From the NCBI GenBank assembly GCA_030737875.1, contig CM060922.1, forward strand, positions 760,751,603 to 760,815,602: a stretch of DNA of 64,000 nt. The letters are read 5' to 3'. A program made the position numbers and the translations under genes. Positions 55,510 to 64,000 of the stretch are shown in pieces. The stretch comes from Allium sativum (lineage: Eukaryota > Streptophyta > Magnoliopsida > Asparagales > Amaryllidaceae). Each line of letters begins with the position of its first letter. Within the stretch, counting starts at the first letter, position 1. The notes under the pieces were generated by a model. That model searched no databases. It was not told where the DNA came from and saw nothing but the letters and a program-made list of their open reading frames with translations.

Positions 55510-56320
55510 TTCAGCCTGCAGTACTGATGATATGAAGTGCAAGTGCTTCCCCATATTCCTTGGGGACGTGGCCCTTCTAAGGTTTTCTCGCTTTCATCAA
55601 GAACCATAACCTCTTTTGACCAGCTCGCCGGAGGGTTGATGAAGCATTTCAGGATGCACGCTACCAAGCCTAAGGACTTCCTGACAATTTCTAGCATATT
55701 CAAATAAGTTGGAGAATCTTCAAAAAACTTTCTGGAAATATTTAAAAACGCCCTTGCAGAAGTTGATCATCCGCAACCAAAAAATGCTCTTTTGTAGCTC
55801 AGAAAGGGATTTCATCTGAATATTGAATTCAAACATTGGACTGGACGAAAGTCTCTAAAGAATTTAGAGCAGTTTCATGAAAAGCCAACACTACCTATAC
55901 TAATAAGAGGAGCATAGGAATTGGGTCGTGTAGGGATACTCCCACAATCCCGATATGACACTGTGCAAAGTAATGCCACTATTAAACAAACTGTATAAAG
56001 CTCTGGAAAGGGTAATATGAATCCCTCTAGAAAACCCAAACAAGCCGACCATCGTAATTCCGAAGGCCACAATAAAAGGAAGGAATCAAATAAAAGAATT
56101 CAATTTCGCTCTTACAATATCTACACTTCACTGAACTCTCAATTGAAGACAATACATATAGAGATTTGCAACACTATATAGTATAAGTAGCCCAATCTGA
56201 GTGAGTCCATGGAAAGGGAGAAATAATCAGGCAATTACTGCAGATTTCATGGGATGTACGGCTATAATACCAGTGACTGTCGTCATCCCATAAATGTCAT
56301 CGAAAAGCTCATATGTTAAA
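55510..56320 (+). pseudogene. gag: Gag remnant of a Tat-type Ty3/gypsy element
   Basis: Plus-strand translation with several stops gives FDQLAGGLMKHFRMH (from 55615), then VGESSKNFLEIFKNALAEVD, then KGFHLN, the typical gag core of Tat/Retand-type elements (LAxxFxxxF, SLRxYLxRF pattern). A frameshifted zinc-knuckle relic, YCRFHGMYGYNTSDCRHP, starts at 56246. Internal TAA and TAG codons show it is dead. The family-1 LTR at 56328 cuts it. Confidence 0.72.
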
Positions 56321-58091
56321 AGCATCCTGAAACACCCCACCTCCATTGAGGTCACTCACAAAGGGAATGCCTTAACTTCAGTGGAGGTTTATAAGTAAAA
56401 GTCACAGATAAAACACAAGACAGATATATAAACACACATATATATATATATAAGCAGCGGAAAACAAACGGACTTTTATTTCATAAATACGTGTTCATAC
56501 AAAACATTTCCATAATTGTCTCACAATAACTTCCAAAACATTACATCATCATTTCTGTCTTGATTATTAAATAAAGAAGCATAAAACATAATAAAAGCTG
56601 CATAAATCCCCATAGAACGTGTCCAAAAGCCATATCCAAGGAAAGAGAGTCCAAACCATACATCTACTATCTTGAAGCTTGCAAAGAGTCTGACTAAGCT
56701 GGGTTGTTTCCTCCCTGTAGACCTGGGGGAGGGGGGAACGGAAGAAAAGAAGACGAAAGAAAAATAGAGTCAGACATAAAGCCTGGTAATTCTAGTGACT
56801 CTTCAGTATGAGAGTAAGAAAAAGGGCATGATAGGTATAAACTGGAAATAGGAAAGTATCATAAACTAAGATAAAGCAGTTTGAACCGAATATACTATCG
56901 CACCCCACACATTATCTCTGTACCTACTTGCATTGCCTCAACTGGCACCCCATGATCGGGGTAAAGTGATCCCCTTTTCTAAAGATCGGCTCCTACTCGC
57001 AAAATCATATGTGTCATACGACCCCCAATGATTGTAGACACCTATGCTGGTCCCACCATGGGGCGTATCAAGACCCATGGTGGCAGCCCGACACAATCCT
57101 AGAATGCATAGGTTATACTACTAGTGCTCAGTGCCCTGTTTGTCTGCTCCGAAGTGTGTGCACGCCCGCACTCCGTTAGAACCCACACTGCTGCACCAAC
57201 CGCCGTCGCTTTTGACGGCTTACAATCAGCCCAGTAATCGTGCCCCACCCTGCCTAGTTTCAGGGTACCATGATACCTAATTGGGTTACTGTTGAAATGG
57301 GTCCCCGTTACTAGGGTTTTCTAGTCAAACATGTTAAGTGGTTAAGTTCTGTATTTACCTAACCCCACCCATCAGTTTAATTAACATGTTGAATTGGTTA
57401 AGTGTTTTAGTTAACTTGACCCTACCATCCTGACTTGTCTGTCCTTAGCTTTTTAAAGCGTCGATCAATCACATTAGACAGGTATTGTTACGGTTACTGG
57501 ATGTGCCGGTCAGTTCCGGGCAGGTTTACACCGTAACTCAGTCTAACCTCGGGTCCTTATTGGGCTCAATGCTTAACCTCTCACATTTGATAGGTATTGT
57601 TGTGATTACTGGACAGCCGGGCGGGTCCGGGCATGTTTACATCACAACTCAATCCAACCTCGGGTTAAGCATACTCGTATTTTCTAAATTTACATATTTT
57701 TCTCTATTACTTGTTATATGTAAATTTGTTAACAATTAAATATTGTGGCCCACTTTCCAAGTTCATCATTTTTGGTATAAGAATTTTATACCATTTAAGT
57801 GCCACCAATTATTGGCATGTGCCAAACATGCCAATACATATATTTTCACCAACTTATGTCAAGTTTCCTATAATTACCAATTTTTCCCAACGTTACCTCG
57901 TCTAAATATTAGGCTAACAATCTTAGCCTAATTTTTTGTCCGCCTGATTTTTAACATATAATATTAGGCCAAAAACTTTGTCTAATTTAGCGTACACAAA
58001 ATTGGCATAAAGAAATTCATTAACATAAACATAAACATGACATAAGTGTAAACGTGGCATTATCGGCATAGTCAATATGAACATCATAGGT

Positions 58092-58325
58092 GTGAACTTG
58101 CAACATAGGCTAAATCAACATACATATATGTGAATTTGCAACATAGACTAAATCAACTTACATATATGTGAATTTGCAACATAGGCTAAATCAACTTACA
58201 TATATGTGAATTTGCAACATAGGCTAAATCAACTTACATATATGTGAACTTGCAACATAGGCTAAATCAACTTACATATATGTGAATTTGCAACATAGGC
58301 TAAATCAACTTACATATACGTGAAC
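58092..58325 (-). repeat. 38-bp tandem repeat, about six copies
   Basis: Units such as AACTTACATATATGTGAA plus TTTGCAACATAGGCTAAATC repeat with a period of exactly 38. Most differ at none to two bases. The copy-1 LTR does not have this array; it has a 55-bp duplication instead. Confidence 0.93.
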
Positions 58326-59158
58326 TATCATTAAAACAGGGATCTAACTAAATAGGTGTCACACGAATTAGCATATGATTTAGACAACATAAGCCTAAAC
58401 ATGTTTAGATCTAGGCATAACATCGAACATCACTAGCTTATGACAAGAATATGACATGTCCATAAAGTATGTATAATTTATCACATGTGTGAACTAGATC
58501 CAATCATATGCCTAATTATAATATGAAACATGCATTAAAGTGGATCTTGGCATGGATCCAATTATGAACTTGCAACTTTTGTATAAACATATGAGCATGT
58601 ATATGAACTTAATCATTTAGGCATAGAGGTTTAGCATAAAGTATATACATGAGATCTTAATCACATACAACCTATATAATCACATAAACATATAGGTGTA
58701 GATATGAACCAAATAACTTGTATGTGAATTTGAATAGATCCAACATCAACTAGGTTAATCCACAAACATTCTAATGGATCCAACATCAAGTCAATTATAC
58801 CACAAACATCCAATACCATTCACAACACAATCATTTCAACACATAGATATGAATTAACATCGTCGTTATACAATAGCACAATTCCATTTCCATTTTACAT
58901 CGAATCAAATCTTAATTTTATTCCCATCGGAAAAATCACTATACTTACAACAAACGACGAACTTGAAATCTGGATTCTGAGTTCTGAATTTGCAATGCTT
59001 TCCTTTGGGTAGATAAACGTTGTTTGAATCTTGTTTTTACTTTAGTTTTGCTCGTCTCTAAGCTTTCTTCAAGTGGAGGCTACTCTTGGCTTCCTTCCAG
59101 CAGCATGACGGCTCTATCTCTATTTTATTTGTGTGAATTTAGGTTGGAGACTAAGGTT

Positions 59159-59167
59159 GTTTATATA
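59159..59167 (-). promoter_or_regulatory. LTR TATA box, family-1 copy 2
   Basis: TATATAAAC on the minus strand lies about 510 bases from the LTR start, close to the spacing in copy 1 (about 522). Confidence 0.55.
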
Positions 59168-59304
59168 GAATTTCAAACTAATTAGAGCCGTCAATGAAGC
59201 TAGAGTTAATCAAGGCCACCCGTCTCAAGAAAAGCCAATCAGAAAGTGACAAATCAGCCCTAGTGACACAGCCAAACCCCAGAAACTGAGCCAGGACCAG
59301 ACCA

Positions 59305-59405
59305 AGCAGGTCAGGTCGACCAGGCAAGTCGACCTGTAGGTCGACCCCCAGGTCGACTACATAGTCGACCTAGATACCCAGGTCGACCCCTGGTTGACCT
59401 GGGTC
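59305..59405 (-). repeat. GGTCGAC palindrome block, copy 2
   Basis: Six or so GTCGAC or GGTCGACC words lie within 100 bases, including AGGTCGACTACATAGTCGACCT, in the same U3 position as the hairpins at 7025-7082 but with more and less regular units. Confidence 0.8.
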
Positions 59406-59677
59406 CCGGGCGGGAAAATTCCCGCCCAGCCCAGTTCTGGTCCAGTTTTGAATTTTGAACTTATTTTCGGGCTGTTTGAACTTTAAATCGAATTCTGAAA
59501 CTTCCGGAGGTCATAACTCTTTCATACGGAGTCCGATTTACGCAAACTCAGACTTTATCTCAAGCAGAATTCCGAGATGAACCCAATGGCATAACCGTTT
59601 CCCTTAATTCTATCATTTAGAATTAATTATACTTTAATTTGTTAATTTACCGTTAATAGAAAATTTGGGGTGTTACA

Positions 59678-60345
59678 TTCTCCCCTCCTTAAAGGATATC
59701 GTCCCCGAAATCTTCAAGTCTAGAAGAACGTATATCGTAACATCCAATCGTCCATCTACTCAACCAACAAACACAGGCATCCATTGTCCTTAAAAGACTT
59801 CTAATGCGTCATGATCATATGCATAGTGTGTGTATATGTCCTTATCTAATGCAAAAATTAGGCGGTCTACTGATTTAGTTGACCTCCTTAATGCGAATCA
59901 TGTAAGTGTCATGAATCCATTATGTATGCAAATTTTCCCTACTCATAATTCTACATGAGTGCACAATCATTCATACAAATGCGACATCCATATGTCAACA
60001 TATCAAGTTTCAACCACATACAAATATGAATACATATATGCATATGCAATATGAAGTGACTGAGCCGATCTAAAACCTAGGTTGTGTGTGTATATGCACC
60101 TACGAGCAACCACTAGCAACCACTTGCAGCCATCAATCATAACATGTTTCAATTACAAGTTTACATCCAAAGGGGTTTCTACCTAAGGATAAAGGATAAT
60201 ATCGAGGAGATATACCTAAAAAGATAGATACAAGCACAACTTAAGGAAAAAGAGAAATCAAAGATGTACCCTCAAAAAGAAAAGGGTAGGCCGTGCGTAT
60301 TCTATCCTCAATTTCCCAAGTCGCGTCTTCCTCGGCGTCGCTCCA
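59678..60345 (-). other. 3' noncoding region and polypurine tract, family-1 copy 2
   Basis: The polypurine tract is AAGGAGGGGAGAA on the minus strand (59678-59690). The ten-base GGTTGCAAGT-type repeats are at about 60102-60132. The pol tail (WSDAEEDATWE) reads through about 60345-60240 behind a TAG. No other gene is visible. Confidence 0.75.
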
Positions 60346-63048
60346 CTAAACTTTGACAAGCTTGACTTTGCGGTTGCGTAGCTTTTTCACCTGAGTTCCT
60401 AAGATGCAGGTTGGAACTCTCCTCACAGTTGCTTCGCGTTCCACTTTGGCTTCTTCTAGAATGCTTGGCTCCACCACTTCCGCAGATTCATGTAAACATT
60501 TCCGGAGATGAGAAAAGTAAAAGACATTGTGAATTCCAGCCAACCTTTCGGGCAGCTCTACTCTATAAGCCATCTTCCCAATCTTCTCGATGATAGGGAA
60601 CAGTCCTATAAATCTTGGTGCTAGCTTCCCTGCGGATCCAAAGCAAACGACGTTCCTTAAAGGAGATACCTTAAGGAAAACCCTATCCCCAACCTTAAAC
60701 TCAAGGTCGGTCCTTCTTTTGTCTGCGTAAGATTTATGTCTATCTTGGGCAGTCTTCATTCTCCTTCATATCAGGTCCACTTTTTCTGAAGTCTCTCTAA
60801 TCATGTCTGGCCCAAGTATAAGCTTGTCTGTAGACTCCCACCAACAAGTCGATGATCGGCACGATCTTCCATACAAAGCTTCGAAGGGCGCCATGCCGAT
60901 AGTGGCTTGGTAGCTGTTGTTGTAGGCGAATTCCACTAAAGGAAGATGATCCTCCCATGTCCCTCCAAAGTCAAGAACGCACAGTCTCAGAAGATCTTCT
61001 AATACTTTGTTCACCCTTTCCGTCTGACCATCAGTTTGGGGGTGATAAGCCGTGCTCAAGCATAACTGTGTGCCTACAGCTTCTTGCAGACTCCGCCAAA
61101 ATTCGCTTGTAAAGATAGGATCTCGGTCACTCACTATGCTGGAGGGTATTCCATGGAGTCGAACTATTTCCTTGAGATAAAGAGACGCTAGAGACGAGGC
61201 AGTCCTTCTACTCTTGATGGGTATAAAGTGGGTGCATTTTGTGAGCCTGTCCACTATTACCCAAATGCTAGTATTGCCCTTTCTTGACCTAGGAAACCCA
61301 TCAATGAAGTCCATTGAAATGTTATCCCACTTCCATTGTGGGACTTCTAGAGGATGAAGCAGTCCTCCAGGCTTCTTTTGTTCCGTCTTGACCTGTTGGC
61401 ATATCACGCACTTAGAAACGAAATCTGCCACGTCCTTCTTCATGCCGTTCCAAAAGAAAACTCTCTTTACGTCTTTGTACATCTTGTCTCCACCTGGGTG
61501 TATTGTCATCTTGGAATGATGTGCTTCCTCGAGAACCATCTTTACTAAATTCCTTGCTTGTGGGACGCATAGTCTTCCATCCCGCCATAGCCAACCCTTA
61601 TCATCGATGGAGTACCTATTGAGGTGACTGGAAGTTTCACCCCTAATTAGTTTATCAATCACATCCACAAGCTGAGGGTCTTCACATTGTGTGACCCCTA
61701 TTGAGTCTAAAAGAGTGGGCCGTACTTCTAGTGATGCCAACAAACCAGATGCAAAATCAGAGGAGGGCCTAAAGTCAAAACTGACTATATACTCCAAGCT
61801 TTGCCTTTCTGCAAAGAGAGGGCTTAAGGTCAGCTTCTTTCTACTCAAGGTGTCTGCTACTACGTTTCCCTTGCCAGGAGTATAAGAAATCTCAAAATCA
61901 TATGAGGCAAGGAACTCCATCCACCTTTGCTGCCTCAAGTTAAGATCTTTCTGCAAGAAAAGATACTTCAACGATTTATGGTCAGTATACAATTCGAACT
62001 TCTCACCTAGGAGATAATGGCACCAAGACTTAAGTGCAAAGACGATCGCGGCTAACTCAAGATCGTGGGTTGGGTAGTTCTTTTCATGAACTTTCAATTG
62101 TCTTCCACCATAAGCTACTACCTTCCCTTCTTGCATTAGAACAACGCCTAGTCCCGTACCACAAGCATCCGTGTGTACAGTGAACATCCTGCTTCCATCA
62201 GGAAAAGTCAGAATTGGGGCTGTTATAAGAGCCCTTTTTAAGCGTTGGAAAGAAATATCACAATCCAAATCCCAAGCGAACGCTAGATTCTTCTTTGTTA
62301 GCCTTGTGAGTGGAACTGAGATTTTCGTGAAATCTCTAATGAACTTTCGGTAAAAACCGGCTAGCCCAAGAAAGCTTCGGACTTCGGTAGCATTTCTTGG
62401 TGTCTTCCAATCTTGCACTGCCACCACTTTCGCGGGGTCCATAGCTAACCCTTCTTTGGACACTATATGTCCAAGAAACCTTACTTCTTCTCTCCAGAAG
62501 TGGCACTTCGAGAATTTGGCTTTTAGCTGATGAACTCGAAGAGTTTCCATGATCTCCTTCAGATGCTGAGCATGTTCTTCCTCATTCTTTGAGAAGATCA
62601 AAATATCGTCTATGAAGACAACCACAAACTTGTTGAGGAATTCTCTGAACACCCTTCTCATTAGGTCCACGAAATAAGCGGGTGCGTTTGTCAAGCCGAA
62701 AGGCATGACAAGCCACTCGAAGAAACCGTCTAGGGTTCTAAACGCCGTTTTATCAATACTATCTTCAGCTACCCTTAGCTGTTGGAACCCAGTAGCCAAA
62801 TCAAGTTGGGAGAATACCGACGCACCTACAAGCTGATCAAACAAATCGTCTATTCTGGGAAGCGGGTGTCTATTCTTTTTAGTCAGCTTGTTTAGCTCCC
62901 TATAGTCCACACAAAGACGTAGTGAGCCGTCTGCTTTGGTGGCGAACACCACTAGAGCACCACATTCCGAGATACTACGCCTTATAAAACCCTTCTCGAG
63001 AAGCTCCTTAACTTGCTTACTGAGCTCCTTTCTCTCCTTTGGAGCCAT
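60346..63048 (-). pseudogene. pol: Pol of family-1 copy 2: RT, RNase H, integrase
   Basis: Two open pieces in the same frame (63048-60766 and 60759-60346) are separated by a TGA where copy 1 has arginine (DLI-R-RRMK). The 760-residue first piece is colinear with copy 1 residues 102-861: reverse transcriptase with IDD at 146-148, RNase H (HTDACG, ADTLSR) and integrase with the triad at about 580, 641 and 677. The second piece is the integrase C terminus to LVKV, ending at the same TAG that copy 1 has before the W-S-D tail. The ATG at 63048 follows a TGA that replaced an arginine codon and is not a natural start. Confidence 0.9.
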
Positions 63049-63550
63049 GTGTCAAACAGGTAAAGCTACGAGCTTTGCATTATCAACAAGATATACGCGG
63101 AAGTCTATTTCCCGCTTCGGAGGTAAGCCCTTCACCTCTTCAAAGACATCCGGACATTCACGGACTACTCTAACTCAACAGAAGCATCAAGTGACTCTAG
63201 ATAACAAAGCATAACAGCATTCAAGGGATTACAAGAAATTTCTAGAGTGTAACCAAGCCGAGTCAAGAGTCTAACCACTCTTTTCTCACAATCAAGAATG
63301 GCACCATTACTGGATAACCAGTCCATGCCTAAAATCAGCCCATGTCCCGAGAAACACAAAACAAAGGCACTAACGCTTAGAATAGAAATTTTCAAATCCA
63401 AATAAACCATTGACAAATAAGCTGAGCCCCTAATTGGATTTGAAACAACCACGGGTTCTTCTACCATACTAGTGTCTAGGTGCAAAGATTCTACTAAAGC
63501 AGATGAAATAAAGGAGTGTGATGCGCCAGAATCAAAGAGAGTGCGAACTG
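63049..63550 (-). pseudogene. Protease and pol N-terminal part, family-1 copy 2
   Basis: The minus strand reads LFDSGASHSF (around 63535), then [19 protein letters not shown] and on to SLDASVELE, where about 13 bases present in copy 1 are missing. The frame then shifts and stops at 63165. The SGHG peptide is uninterrupted here, which shows that the TAA at 3054 in copy 1 is a later lesion. Confidence 0.85.
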
Positions 63551-64000
63551 GATAATCATAGAGATAAACTAAACTTTCTACAGAAATATTTCTACCTCGT
63601 TCCCCTGAAGTGGATCCAGTCTTCTGTCCCTGCCCCCACTTCTTTGGGCAGTCCTTAATTATATGCCCTATTATACCATGGAAAAGGTACTTCCTCTCGT
63701 CTTAGGTTTTATAATTCCTTCTTTCTTCGTGAGTCGAGTTTATATCCACGAATTTCTCATCCTTGCGTTGAGCTCCCTAGCCAAACTCCATCATCCTCAT
63801 CTTTACCATCCCCGTGTAATCATATTGAAAAGTTTCTCAAAAGCTGCCTCCATCGCACGGAAAACCCATCAAAGCTTGAAAGAAGACTAACTGCAGGTGA
63901 AACTACTATGTCTATAGATGGGAGTTGGGCACTACTTTGTCCTTCGATAGGTATCGTAGTCTTATCAATCCTACGGAACCGTGCCGCGATGAGGTTACCT
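63551..64000 (-). pseudogene. Strongly diverged gag end, family-1 copy 2
   Basis: Next to the protease the minus strand reads GHIIKDCPKKWGQGQKTGST, the remains of a zinc knuckle whose first two cysteines are lost (KYLFHGIIGHIIKDC). Copy 1 has about a dozen extra residues (around VLEAPPLQQ) that are missing here. Further into gag the sequence no longer matches copy 1 and has several stops. It may be a different gag segment or heavy decay. Confidence 0.55.

Larger units (their letters stand above)
56328..59677 (-). repeat. 3' LTR of family-1 copy 2 (3.35 kb)
   Basis: On the plus strand it starts TGAAACACCCCACCTCC and ends GGGGTGTTACA, the reverse of the ends at 6737 and 9869. It contains a 38-bp tandem array (58092-58325), a TATA box and a diverged GTCGAC block (59305-59405). 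Confidence 0.92.
56328..64000 (-). mobile_element. Ty3/gypsy retrotransposon, family 1, copy 2 (runs off the window)
   Basis: On the minus strand the order is gag-protease relic, pol, polypurine tract, 3' LTR, with the 5' half beyond base 64000. The LTR ends TGTAACACCCC..GGTGTTTCA and the protein sequence match the copy at 1-9869 closely. It inserted into the Tat-type gag remnant; the five bases left of it are CATCC. Confidence 0.92.

Overview
This is repeat-dense nuclear DNA of a flowering plant. It holds nested Ty3/gypsy LTR retrotransposons primed by initiator tRNA-Met, a CACTA (En/Spm) DNA transposon, a small retroposon and a Tat-type gag relic. I recognise no host gene. All coding capacity belongs to mobile elements, and most of it is broken. 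The clade (chromovirus, Tekay/Del-like) is inferred from gag-pol layout, long LTRs and the C-terminal tail; the species cannot be told.

Layout. (1) 1-9869: family-1 element on the plus strand: partial 5' LTR, PBS, gag, pol, PPT and a 3.1-kb 3' LTR. (2) 9870-10070: unassigned. (3) 10071-15383: a minus-strand LTR of 5.3 kb, an older relative of family 3, with no internal region. (4) 15384-48278: an old family-2 element whose 5' LTR is cut to its last 412 bp. Its gag-pol carries many stops and frameshifts, a 1.2-kb retroposon with a 15-bp target duplication, and a much larger nested insertion. (5) 21397-45417, inside the family-2 pol gene: a family-3 dimer with the order LTR-internal-LTR-internal-LTR, flanked by one TCAGT duplication. 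(6) 48279-54796: decayed CACTA element on the minus strand (TNP2 transposase, DUF4218- and DUF4216-like parts, one terminal repeat). (7) 54797-56327: region containing a Tat-type gag remnant. (8) 56328-64000: a second family-1 element on the minus strand, cut by the window edge.

Most notable. Family 3 has an 87-bp GT-AG intron inside the integrase catalytic core, in both internal copies; splicing restores the reading frame exactly, and retention removes two of the three catalytic acidic residues. The middle LTR of the dimer is a mosaic: its left part carries the alleles of the right-hand LTR and its right part those of the left-hand LTR. This is the expected signature of unequal recombination between the 5' and 3' LTRs of one inserted copy. 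Family-3 LTRs also carry about 1.2 kb of TTACAT/ATGTAA dyads downstream of the TATA box, so the transcript leader should contain them.

Age order from hand-counted differences: family 2 is oldest (about 7% between its LTR ends), then family 3 inserted (about 4% between outer LTRs), then the dimer formed (about 1.5% between duplicated parts). All percentages are by-eye counts on partial alignments and should be recomputed.
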